From positions 1-64,000 of the forward strand of contig CAWBLP010000005.1 of the NCBI GenBank assembly GCA_963789495.1: a stretch of 64,000 bases of DNA, read 5' to 3'. How positions within the stretch are numbered: the first letter of the stretch is position 1; each line of letters opens with the position of its first letter. Below the pieces are notes generated by a model, which worked only from the letters and a program-made list of their open reading frames with translations, ran no database searches and was not told the origin of the DNA. Positions 36,732-46,112 of the stretch are shown in pieces. The position numbers were made by a program, and so were the translations under genes. The stretch comes from CAWBLP01 sp963789495. GTDB taxonomy: Bacteria > Pseudomonadota > Alphaproteobacteria > Acetobacterales > Acetobacteraceae.

Positions 36732-37450
36732 GCCACCGGCTCCAGACCCGCGGCGCGCAAGGCAGCCTGGCCTTCGGCGCTGCCGAGGAAGGCCACGAAG
36801 GCCGCTGGATTTGGCCGGCCTGCCAGGAGGCTGACCGTGGCCGCGTAGCGCACCGGCGGCCAGGCGTCGTCCGGCACGGGTGACACAGCCCGCAGCCGCT
36901 CATCCGCGGCAACCTCGGATTGATGCAGCAGTCCCTGGCGAGCCTCGCCCTGTGTCAGTGCCCAGGCGACCGCGGCGGTGTCGACTACACCGACCAGCGG
37001 CGTCGGGGTGAGGCCCAGCCGCCGCAAAATTGCCGGGCCGTCAATGTCGGAACCCGGCGACACATCCGGCGCAGCGAACGAACCGTCCGGACCCCCGGGA
37101 TTGTGGGCGCTGGCGACGACCAGCCGATTGCGCCAGACCGCGGACCGCCCGCCTGGCTTGACCACGCCGGCCTGTTCCGCCTGGTCGAGCACCGCGATCC
37201 GCGTCACCACGATGTCGTTCTGGATTTCCCGCTGCAACTGCGGCACGAGCAGGTTGGGTGGGGTTGGGAAAATGCGCACCCGCACCCCGGTGCGAGCGGA
37301 ATACGCCTCGGCAGCTCGTGCGACCGCTGGCGCCGCCGCCAGGTCGCAACTGAGCGCCAGGTCGGTCGTGTCCGCTCGTGCCGTGACCGGTATGGCTGCC
37401 ACGGCAGCCACCGGTACGGACATCAACAACTGTCGTCGAGTCGCCTGCAT
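36728..37450 (-). CDS. ModA-like periplasmic substrate-binding protein
   Basis: A 240-residue exported binding protein with a Tat-like or Sec signal (MQATRRQLLMSVPVAAVAAI ... ARA) and a ModA-type fold: DLALSCDLAAAPAVARAAEA with PTPPNLLVPQLQ and the late DAWPPVRYAATVSLL. No permease or ATPase gene is adjacent. First gene of an operon whose next two genes are a cytochrome b and a molybdopterin enzyme, so it may bind molybdate, or serve as a chaperone or partner for that enzyme. The stop overlaps the cytochrome start by four bases. Confidence 0.8.
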   Translation of the reverse strand: MQATRRQLLMSVPVAAVAAIPVTARADTTDLALSCDLAAAPAVARAAEAYSARTGVRVRIFPTPPNLLVPQLQREIQNDIVVTRIAVLDQAEQAGVVKPGGRSAVWRNRLVVASAHNPGGPDGSFAAPDVSPGSDIDGPAILRRLGLTPTPLVGVVDTAAVAWALTQGEARQGLLHQSEVAADERLRAVSPVPDDAWPPVRYAATVSLLAGRPNPAAFVAFLGSAEGQAALRAAGLEPVA

Positions 37451-37660
37451 TGGCCCAGTCCCCGCTTTGCTTTCGTTCAGCGGTGGGACAGCGTGGGTGC
37501 CATTTCGTTACAGCGAAATTTTCGACGATTTTCTGGCAATTGCAGCCGGTCGCAAAGTTGTCTTGTAGCAATAACACGCGCGGTGTGCCGCCGTATTGGA
37601 TCGTCGGCTCGTGGTTCCCGCTACCTGGGCAGGGCTGCGGCGGGACCCCGGCCGCGGCGG

Positions 37661-38329
37661 TCAGGCCTGGGACGCCGGTGGTGCCGACTGGTCCGGATCG
37701 ACCGCCCGGACGACATAGGCGTCGGCCTCGGACTGATACTCCTCCCACAAGCTTGTCAGGGTCTCGATCGGCTGATCGTCGCGATCGACCCGGAGGTCCA
37801 CGTAGGGAAAGCTCTCCTGATGCACGATCAGCAAGGCGGCGGACAGCAGGGGGCGGAATTCGCCACCTGCATCCTGGCCGGCCGCCAGGGCAGCGAGCAG
37901 ACGTTCGGCCAGCGGGCGCTCCGGAGCTTGCTCGAACGCCGAAACCATTGCCGCCGGCAACTCGGCCGAACGGACGATATTGGCGATGGCGACGCAGGAA
38001 TTGCCGCGTGCCTCACCGCGCTCCGGCTTGACACGGGCGCCACTGAACGCGGCGGTTCCCCCGTTCGCGTCCAGCACGGCCAGTTGCCGCCAGTCGCGGT
38101 GCGGGGTGGCAGCGACCATCCCGCGCAGGGTCTGTTCGGCGTCGAAGCCGCGGGCCAGCAGATCAAGTCCGACCGGTCCAAGCCTTGGGTCAGTGCGGTG
38201 CTGGGTGAGCACGGCGCCGAACCTGGCCCGGGCGAACACGCAGCGCGAGCCCACCGCCAAGGCTGACGTGGTGACGACTGCGCCCAGCATGCCGGTGCGG
38301 GCACACCGCCCGAGCAGCGAGAAGGTCAT
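37661..38329 (-). CDS. DUF1028 family Ntn-hydrolase-like protein
   Basis: A 222-residue protein of the DUF1028 family, predicted N-terminal-nucleophile hydrolase fold. The start TFSLLGRCARTGMLGAVVTT and ALAVGSRCVFARARFGAVLTQ are typical of the family. Members often sit near amino-acid or peptide catabolism genes; here the neighbours are ftsK and the molybdoenzyme operon, so no role is indicated. ATG 38329 is preferred over a longer frame. Confidence 0.87.
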   Translation of the reverse strand: MTFSLLGRCARTGMLGAVVTTSALAVGSRCVFARARFGAVLTQHRTDPRLGPVGLDLLARGFDAEQTLRGMVAATPHRDWRQLAVLDANGGTAAFSGARVKPERGEARGNSCVAIANIVRSAELPAAMVSAFEQAPERPLAERLLAALAAGQDAGGEFRPLLSAALLIVHQESFPYVDLRVDRDDQPIETLTSLWEEYQSEADAYVVRAVDPDQSAPPASQA

Positions 38330-38431
38330 GTCCGGTCTCCGTTGCACATGGCGGAGTTGTCCCCTTCCACCAATGGTGCCGGGCTGACAAGGCCCTCAGG
38401 GCCGCGCTCGAGTTCGGGGTGTTGCCCCGGC

Positions 38432-40850
38432 TCAGTCCTCGTCCATCATCCGCCGCACCAGCACCTCACGCCGCCCGACATGGTTCGCGGCGCCGACGAT
38501 GCCCTCTTTCTCCATCTGCTCGATCAGCTTCGCGGCTCGGTTATAACCGATGTTCAGATGCCGCTGAATGAATGAGGTGCTCGCCTTGCCTTCACGCGCC
38601 ACCACCGCCACCGCCTGGTCGAACAGCCCCTTCTCCCCATCGCTCGCGCCGGCGATCCCGCTCAGCAATGGGCCGCTGTTGTCGTCGTCCTCGAGGTCGG
38701 TGACCTCCTCGACATAGGCCGGCTCGCCCTGCTCGCGCAGGAACGCCACCACCTTCTCCACCTCGTCATCCGAGACGAACGGCCCGTGCACGCGGGTGAT
38801 CCGCCCGCCGCCCTGCATGAACAGCATGTCGCCCTGGCCGAGCAGCTGTTCGGCGCCCTGCTCGCCCAGGATGGTTCGTGAATCGAACTTGGAGATCACC
38901 TGAAAGCTGATGCGGGTCGGGAAGTTCGCCTTGATGGTGCCGGTGATCACGTCCACCGACGGGCGCTGCGTCGCCATGATCACATGGATGCCGGCGGCGC
39001 GCGCCATCTGTGCCAGGCGCTGCACCGCCTGCTCGATCTCCTTGCCGGCGACCATCATCAGGTCCGCCATCTCGTCCACCACCACCACGATGAACGGCAG
39101 CGACTCCAGCGCCAGGGGCTGGTCCTCGAAGGTCGGGCGGCCGGTATCGGGGTCGAACCCGGTCTGCACGCGGCGCGTCACCACCTCGCCCTTCGCCCGG
39201 GCCTCCGCGACGCGGTCGTTGTAGCCGCCGACATTGCGGACGCCGAGCTGCGACATGGCGCGATAGCGGCGCTCCATCTCGCGGACGGTCCATTTCAACG
39301 CGGTCACCGCCTTGGCCGGCTCGGTCACCACCGGCGCCATCAGATGCGGGATGCCTTCATAGGTGGACAGTTCCAGCATCTTCGGGTCGATCAGGATCAG
39401 TCGGCACTGGTCAGGCGACAGCCGGTACAGCAGCGACAGGATCATCGCGTTGACACCAACCGATTTGCCCGAGCCGGTGGTGCCCGCGATCATCAGATGC
39501 GGCATACGCGACAGGTCGGCCGCCACCGTGGCGCCGCTGATGTCCTTGCCCAGTGCCAGTGACAGCCGGCCGGTGTTCTTTTGCACCTCGTCGCTGGCCA
39601 TGATCTCGCTCAGGAACACCGTCTCGCGCTTGGCATTCGGGACCTCGATGCCGATCACATTGCGGCCGGGCACGGTGGCGATGCGGACGGCCGTCACCGA
39701 CAGGCTGCGCGCGACATCGTCGGCCAGGCCAATCACCCGGGCGCTGCGAATGCCGGGGGCGGGTTCCAGCTCATACAGCGTGACGACCGGGCCGGGGCGG
39801 ATCTCGACGATGCTGCCCTGCACGCCGTAATCGCTCAGCACCGTCTCCAGCAGACGCGCATTGTTCTGCAGTGCCTCCTCGCTGGGTCCACTCGCTGCCC
39901 GGGTCGGTGGCGGCTTCAGCAGCGACAGCGGTGGAAAGCGCCAGCCGGCTTCCGGCAGCGGCAGGCTCTCCTGACGTGGCTTGCGTACCGGCGCGGGCGG
40001 CCGGACGGTGGGGCGCGGGGCGGTCGCCGTCACCGGTTCGTCGGGCGGTGGCGCTTCGAAATTCGCGGCGGGCCGAGTGACGCGCGGGACTGCCGCCGGG
40101 ACTTCCGGGTCGGGCGCCATTCCCGGGCTGCGCATCAGATCGGCAATCCAGCCGGAAGCCTGGCCGCCGACCCTGCCGGCGCCGCGCCCAAGAACACCCG
40201 CGACGTCGCGTCCCCCCGAGGCTGAAAACCGCGCCGCTCGGCCGGCAATCCGCCCCGCGTAACGCCATTCAGAGCGCGATAGTCCAAGCGACAGCAACAC
40301 CAGTGTCACCGCCAGCGCGGTGCCAAGGGTCCAATAGGCCGCAACTCCGAAGGGGCCGAACAGAGACCGGCCGGCTTGCACGCCCGCGTTGGTCAGCAGA
40401 CGCCCGACCGCGCCGCCCAGACCCGCCACGATCGGCCAGGCGGCGGCGGGGGGCGTCGGAAAACACGCCAGCACGGCCGCCAGTACCCGGCATGGCACTC
40501 AGCAGGGCTGCAATCCGGGCTGCCAGGCTGCCAATGCCACGATGGGACCCGATGCGCCAGGCCCAGGCCAGCAGCGCGAGGCCCGGCAAGCTTCCCGCCA
40601 ATCCGAACCCCTGTAGCAACAGGTCGGCGAGATAGGCGCCGACCGGCCCGACCAGATTCGCCGCGTGCCGGTCGGTGGCCGTGTTCAGCGAGGGATCGCG
40701 CGGATCGTAGCTCGCCAGAGCCAACAGCACCGCCAGCCCGAAAGCGGCCAGCCCGAGTGCACAGAGTTCGGCCGTGCGGCGGTTCATCAGGGCGCGCAAG
40801 GCCGGCGAGGCGAAGCGGCGGGTTTCGATAGAGCTTGATCGGGCGGCCAT
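38432..40850 (-). pseudogene. ftsK: DNA translocase FtsK, one frameshift
   Basis: Division-septum DNA pump of about 805 residues that moves and sorts chromosome termini. The N-terminus has four membrane helices, then a Pro-rich linker and the motor with Walker A AGTTGSGKSVGVNAMI, the downstream FIVVVVDEMADLMM and MATQRPSVDVITG. The C-terminal gamma winged-helix domain ends at RHLNIGYNRAAKLIEQMEKE. The membrane part and the motor are in different frames. Deleting one C in 40486-40488 rejoins them (MPVLAAVLACF). Since ftsK is normally essential, an assembly error is likely. Confidence 0.92.
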
Positions 40851-41043
40851 ATGAATCGGCACCTTCCGTTGGCCGGTTGCAGCGCGGGCGCAACTATAGC
40901 CGGGAACCACCTGACGGATGAAGCGACTTGATCGTGCAACGCGACACGGGCGGATAGAATAGGCTGCCGCATGGGGATCACGCCGCCTCGCGGCCGAACG
41001 CGCATCTGTTAGGCTGGCGCTTTCCTGCCCCAGAGGACCCTCG

Positions 41044-42520
41044 ATGCCCCGAATCATACCCGTTGCGACATTCGACTGCATCGTGTTCGGCGCGACCGGC
41101 GACCTGACGCTGCGCAAACTGCTGCCGGCGCTCTACTACCGATTCCGCGACGGCCAGATGCCGCCCGACTCGCGAGTGATCGGTGCGGCGCGCTCCGACC
41201 TCGGCGATGGCGGCTTCCGCGACCGGGCGCGCGGCGCGCTGGAGGAGCATGTCGCCCCCGCTGACCTGGAACCCGACACGGTTGAGCGCTTCCTCGGTCA
41301 GTTGCACTACGCACGGCTCGACGGCAGCCGTGCCGACGCGGACTGGCCAGGTCTGGGGGCGCTGCTCGATCCGGCGCGGGTGCGGGTGTTCTACCTCGCC
41401 ACCTCACCGGATCTGTACGGCCCGATCTGTCGCAACCTGGGTGCCGCCGACCTGGTCACGCCGGCCTCCCGTGTCGTGCTGGAAAAGCCGATCGGCCACG
41501 ATCTCGAACTCGGCGCGGCAGATCAACGACGACGTCGGCGCGGTGTTCTCCGAGGCTCAGATCTTCCGGATCGACCATTTCCTCGGCAAGGAGACGGTGC
41601 AGAACCTGATGGCGCTGCGCTTCGCCAATACGATCTTCGAGCGTCTGTGGAGCGCGGACGACATCGATCACGTGCAGATCACCGTGGCCGAGACGGTGGG
41701 GCTGGAAGGCCGCGCCGGTTACTACGACGGATCGGGCGCGCTGCGCGACATGGTGCAGAATCACCTGCTGCAAATGCTCTGCCTGATGGCGATGGAGCCG
41801 CCGGTGTCCCTGGATGCCGACCGGGTGCGCGACGAGAAGCTGAAGGTGTTGCGCGCGCTGCGTCCCATTGCTGCGCACGACGTCCCTGCGTCGACGGTGC
41901 GTGGGCAGTACGCGCAGGGCGCGATCGATGGCAAGCCGGTCCCAGGTTACCTGGAGGACCTCGGCAGCGCCGACACCAGCCGCACGGAGACGTTCGTGGC
42001 GCTGAAAGTCGAGGTGCTGTCCTGGCGGTGGGCCAACGTGCCGTTCTATCTGCGCACCGGCAAACGCCTGCCGCACAAGGTATCGGAGATCGTCGTGCAG
42101 TTCCGGGCCTTGCCGTTCTCCATCTTTCCGGCGGACGCGGCGGACTGGCGGCCGAACCGGCTGATCATCCGCTTGCAACCGGAGGAAGGCATGCGGCTGG
42201 AGATGATGACCAAGGACCCGGGCCCGGGCGGATTGCGACTGAGCCCCACCGGCCTGGATATTCGCTTCCAGAGCACCTTCGGCGTGCGGTTTCCCGACGC
42301 GTATGAGCGGCTGTTGATGGACACGGTGCGCGGTAATCCCACGCTGTTCATGCGGCGCGATGAGGTGGAGGCGGCGTGGACCTGGGTCGAGCCGATCCTG
42401 CAGGCCTGGGACAGCCGACCCGAGCAGCCGCGTCCCTACGCCGCCGGAAGCTGGGGCCCCACCGCCGCGATCGCCCTGATCGAGCGGGACGGGCGAACCT
42501 GGCACGAGGATATCGGCTGA
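41044..42520 (+). pseudogene. zwf: glucose-6-phosphate 1-dehydrogenase, one frameshift
   Basis: First enzyme of the oxidative pentose phosphate and Entner-Doudoroff routes (about 491 residues). The NADP site IVFGATGDLTLRKLLPALYY is at the N-terminus, EKPIGHDLEL follows, and the active-site motif RIDHFLGKETVQNLMALRF is further on. The frame breaks between LEL and ARQINDDV; removing one G at 41512-41513 restores it exactly. Divergent from ftsK with 193 bases between starts. Likely functional in the cell. Confidence 0.93.
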
Positions 42521-42606
42521 CGCGGACCGGTCCGCCGCCGCCGGCTCGTCGGTTGGGCCACCCATGTCGGGACGGGGCCGGCAGCCCTCCGGGCAGCATC
42601 AGGCCC

Positions 42607-43740
42607 CTAGGACTGGCCCTCGGGCGACACAACCATGCAGCTCAGGCGGCTGCGTGACAGCTTCCCGCAGGCATCCACCGCGGTCTCACGCGACAATCCG
42701 GTCAGCCGTGCGCGCCACAATACGCCGCGCCCCTGATGCACGCTGGCCACCAGCGGATGTGCCACGGCCAGCTCGACATGGGCGTGCTGGCGGGCGGACC
42801 CGAGCGCCGCACGGGCCTGATTGGCGCTGGCGAACGCGCCGACCTGGATCGCCCAGTTGCCGGACGATGTCGGCAGGTGGCGGAACGGCACGGGTTCGGC
42901 GACCGCCGGCTGGATCAGGTGGAACCCACGCGGCGGCGGGGGCGGCGGCGTCACCAGAGCAAGGGTGGAGACAGACGCCTGCACTGATCGTGGCGGCTCA
43001 GGCAGTTGGGCGACCTGAACCGGACTCGATGCTGGAATCCGTCCGCCGCCACCGCTCGTCCGACTGGCGAGCTGGACCGCGCGGCCATAGCGATGACCTG
43101 GCGGAATTTCGACCGGCAGATCGTTCATCGCGTAATTCTCGGCCGGCGAATGCCGGTTCGGAGACACGCCCACGATATTCGGCCCGATCATGGCGACATA
43201 ACGTCGCGTCTCGTTCGGCAGCGCACGGTTGTTGGCCAGATAGTCGTCCAGTCGCCCGGGTCCCGCGTTGTACGCCGCCAGGAAGCCGGGCGAACCGTAA
43301 ATGTCGTACATCTCCCGCAGATACGCGGTGCCGGCCATGATGTTGTCGTGTGGGTCGTACGGATCGTCGCTGAGGTTGTAGCGCGCGCGCAGCTCGTCAT
43401 AGGTGCCGGGCATGACCTGCATCAGTCCCATCGCGCCGGCGCCCGACGTAACCAACTGGCCGTCGAGGTACAGGTTGCCGCCCGACTCCACGCGCATCAC
43501 CGAACGGATCCACAATTCCGGCACGTCGAATCGCGCCGAGGCCTCACGGATATAAGGACCCCACGGGTCTGCAGCGGGACCAGGAGCAACGTAGTGCCCG
43601 CGTGCATGGGCTCGGTAGCGGGCGGTCTCCTGCGTCGCACTGGTGCGCGGCGATTGGGAGGCGCAGGCGGCGAGCAGCGACAGCAACGCGAGGCTGCCGA
43701 CAGCACGGGTCAGGCGGGCATGGCGTGTGAGCCGGTGCAT
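42607..43740 (-). CDS. lytic transglycosylase lipoprotein with SPOR domain
   Basis: A 377-residue outer-membrane or periplasmic peptidoglycan enzyme. The lipobox SLLAACAS near residue 26 indicates a lipoprotein. Residues 60-190 are an SLT domain: catalytic Glu in SVMRVESGGNLY, then GAMGLMQVMPGTYDELR and AAYNAGPGRLDDYLA. A Pro-rich linker leads to a C-terminal SPOR-like domain (NWAIQVGAFASANQARAAL), which binds denuded septal glycan. ATG 43740 fits the signal peptide. A role in septal wall splitting is inferred from the SPOR domain. Confidence 0.9.
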   Translation of the reverse strand: MHRLTRHARLTRAVGSLALLSLLAACASQSPRTSATQETARYRAHARGHYVAPGPAADPWGPYIREASARFDVPELWIRSVMRVESGGNLYLDGQLVTSGAGAMGLMQVMPGTYDELRARYNLSDDPYDPHDNIMAGTAYLREMYDIYGSPGFLAAYNAGPGRLDDYLANNRALPNETRRYVAMIGPNIVGVSPNRHSPAENYAMNDLPVEIPPGHRYGRAVQLASRTSGGGGRIPASSPVQVAQLPEPPRSVQASVSTLALVTPPPPPPRGFHLIQPAVAEPVPFRHLPTSSGNWAIQVGAFASANQARAALGSARQHAHVELAVAHPLVASVHQGRGVLWRARLTGLSRETAVDACGKLSRSRLSCMVVSPEGQS

Positions 43741-43963
43741 CCGGATGAATCTCCGTCGTGGCGCGGCTAAACAGCCGGGGAGCACGACGACCGGACGGCC
43801 GTCGCTAAGGTGGTCGCTCAGGAATGACGTCTAAGTCCTTATCCTAAAGCGATGATCCGCGCAAGATCATCTCTGTATGCGCTGCACCCCGTCAAGCGGC
43901 TTGTATTCCCAACCGCCAAGCTGCACGATCGCGTGATGACGTTGTCGAAAAGAGTACAGAGCG

Positions 43964-44332
43964 ATGCTGAACTTTTTCGCCTGGTCCTGTCTGCTGTTTG
44001 GCTTGGCTGGATGCGCGGCGCATCCGCCAACAACCCCGCAAGCCGAGACACTGGCGGACCAGCGATCGGGCGCGGGTGACGATGGCGTGGTGATTGCCCT
44101 GCGTCCCGTCCCGCCGACGGATTCACAGCCGATCAAAGCGTTACTCGCAGGGTTGGGCGTGGCGGCCGGCGGGGCCGGTGAAGTCGAGTACATCGTTCAG
44201 GCGGATGACGGCAGCACGCTGGCGGTGGTCCAGCCCAGGGCCTCGCTGCTGCGCGTTGGTCAGCGGGTCAGCATCCGGCGCGGTCTGCGTACCAGTGTCG
44301 GCGTGCCGTCCGGCATGCTTGCGGCCCGCTGA
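43964..44332 (+). CDS. small lipoprotein of unknown function
   Basis: A 122-residue protein with a clear lipoprotein signal: LFGLAGCAAH, Cys near residue 17. The mature part contains VEYIVQADDGSTLAVVQPR followed by a basic VGQRVSIRRGLR segment, a small beta-barrel-like pattern seen in SlyB-type outer-membrane lipoproteins, though the glycine-zipper region of SlyB is not evident. It ends 50 bases before the Wzm-type permease gene on the same strand. Confidence 0.75.
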   Translation: MLNFFAWSCLLFGLAGCAAHPPTTPQAETLADQRSGAGDDGVVIALRPVPPTDSQPIKALLAGLGVAAGGAGEVEYIVQADDGSTLAVVQPRASLLRVGQRVSIRRGLRTSVGVPSGMLAAR

Positions 44333-44381
44333 GGGTTCGCCGTTGCAGGCGGCAGGCAGATAGGCTATCCGCGCCGCATCC

Positions 44382-45236
44382 ATGAACACTGCTGCCACGC
44401 CCGTCGCGAGGAGCGCCCTCCTCGAGCTCAAGGCCGACCAGACGCTCGCTACGCGCCATAGACTGGCCAAGCGGGATGTGTGGGAGGGTCTGCGCCTGCT
44501 GCCGTTGGCCTGGAAACTGGGCTGGTTGGACATCCGGCTGCGCTATCGCGGTTCCATTTTGGGCCCGTTCTGGCTGACGCTGTCCACCGGCGTGATGGTC
44601 GGCGCGCTGGGATTTCTCTACGCCGGCATTTTCCATACCGACGTGCACGACTATTTCCCGTTCCTGGCTCTGTCGATCGTGCTTTGGGGCTTTCTCGGGA
44701 CGACGGTATCCGACTCCTGCACGGCCTTTACCGAGGCTGAGGGCGTGATCCGGGCCGTGCGCATGCCGTTCTTCATGTTCGCGATGCGCGGGCTGATCCG
44801 CAATGTGCTGGTGCTCGCCCATAATATCCTGGTCATCATTGTGGTCGACGTGGTGTTCCGCATGTGGCCGGGCTGGCACGCATTGCTGGCGATTCCCGGT
44901 TTGCTGCTCTGGGGGGTCGATGCGCTGGCGCTGGCGCTGCTGCTTGGCGCGTTCTGTGCCCGCTTTCGGGACATCCAGCCGATTGTGAACAGCGTGATGC
45001 AGATTGCCTTCTTCGTCACGCCAATCATTTGGAAACCCGAGCAGTTGGGTCACGCAGCAAGGCTGCTGCCGCTGAATCCCTTTTTCGACGTGATAGCGAT
45101 CGTCCGTGCGCCATTGCTCGGCGCGGAGCCAAGTATCGAGACCTGGATTGGCGCTTTGTTTTACAGCTTGGTGTTGTGCGCTCTGGCCTGGGCATTCTTC
45201 ACACGCGCCCGTGGCCGCATCGCCTTCTGGATTTAA
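44382..45236 (+). CDS. polysaccharide ABC exporter permease (Wzm/KpsM type)
   Basis: Inner-membrane permease of 284 residues with six hydrophobic segments, ABC-2 family. WLDIRLRYRGSILGPFWLTL is the typical KpsM/Wzm N-terminal amphipathic-plus-TM1 signature, and the last part has MQIAFFVTPIIWKPEQL and LNPFFDVIAIVRAPLLG. It pairs with the ATPase gene 18 bases downstream to export a lipid-linked capsule or O-antigen-type glycan. No glycan-assembly cluster is adjacent. Confidence 0.92.
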   Translation: MNTAATPVARSALLELKADQTLATRHRLAKRDVWEGLRLLPLAWKLGWLDIRLRYRGSILGPFWLTLSTGVMVGALGFLYAGIFHTDVHDYFPFLALSIVLWGFLGTTVSDSCTAFTEAEGVIRAVRMPFFMFAMRGLIRNVLVLAHNILVIIVVDVVFRMWPGWHALLAIPGLLLWGVDALALALLLGAFCARFRDIQPIVNSVMQIAFFVTPIIWKPEQLGHAARLLPLNPFFDVIAIVRAPLLGAEPSIETWIGALFYSLVLCALAWAFFTRARGRIAFWI

Positions 45237-45254
45237 CGGTAGGTTGCCCCGATC

Positions 45255-46034
45255 GTGAGCGATGCGCAGATTCTGGTGGACGGTGTCTCAGTGTTCTTTC
45301 CGCTGTACCACGGCAATTCACGCAGCCTGAAAAAGACGGTGATGGCAGCTGCGTCGGGCCGGCTCGGCGAGGACCGTCAGCATCGTATCGTGGTACAGGC
45401 ACTGCGCGATATCAGCTTCACCCTCCATGGTGGAGATCGGTTGGGACTGGTCGGCCCCAACGGCGCCGGCAAGACAACGCTGCTGCGGACGCTGGCCGGC
45501 ATCTACGAACCGGTCATCGGGCGCGTGCGGATCCAAGGCAGCCTCAATGCGTTGCTGGACGCCGCACTCGGCATGAACATGGATCTGACTGGACGTGAGA
45601 ACATCATGCTGCGCGGTCTGTACAACGGACTGTCGCGGCCGATGCTGGCCCAGCTGGAGGACGATGTCGCCGAGTTTGCCGGCCTCGGCGATTTCATCGA
45701 TCTGCCCGTGCGCATTTACTCCTCCGGGATGGTGGTGCGCCTGGGCTTTGCTCTCGCCACCGCAATCCGGCCGCAGATCCTGCTGATGGATGAGTGGATT
45801 CTGGTCGGCGACGCCGATTTTCAGGTTCGCGCCCGGGAGCGTCTGGAGACGATGGTACGAGGCGCCGACATCATGGTGCTGTCCTCGCATGATGCAGGGA
45901 CGGTGCGAACCTGGTGTACACGCGCCCTGTGGCTCGAGCAGGGGCGCATCGTCGCGGACGGGCCGGCTGGCAAGGTGGTGGACCAGTATCTCGGCATAGT
46001 CCCCGACGTGGCGACTGCCGACGCCAGGGCCTGA
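45255..46034 (+). CDS. polysaccharide ABC exporter ATPase (Wzt/KpsT type)
   Basis: Cytoplasmic ATPase of 259 residues partnering the upstream permease. Walker A is GLVGPNGAGKTTLLRTLAGI, the ABC signature region reads VRIYSSGMVVRLGFALATA, and Walker B is QILLMDEWILVGD; the H-loop His is in VLSSHDAGT. There is no C-terminal carbohydrate-binding domain as found in O-antigen-recognising Wzt, so the exporter probably does not recognise a chain-terminating sugar. Confidence 0.92.
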   Translation: MSDAQILVDGVSVFFPLYHGNSRSLKKTVMAAASGRLGEDRQHRIVVQALRDISFTLHGGDRLGLVGPNGAGKTTLLRTLAGIYEPVIGRVRIQGSLNALLDAALGMNMDLTGRENIMLRGLYNGLSRPMLAQLEDDVAEFAGLGDFIDLPVRIYSSGMVVRLGFALATAIRPQILLMDEWILVGDADFQVRARERLETMVRGADIMVLSSHDAGTVRTWCTRALWLEQGRIVADGPAGKVVDQYLGIVPDVATADARA

Positions 46035-46112
46035 AGCCGCAACAGTGCTTGCCCCCGTCCCGCTACACAGCCTAGCCTTGTGCGGGTGCGAAGAAATCGG
46101 AAGGGCATAGGC

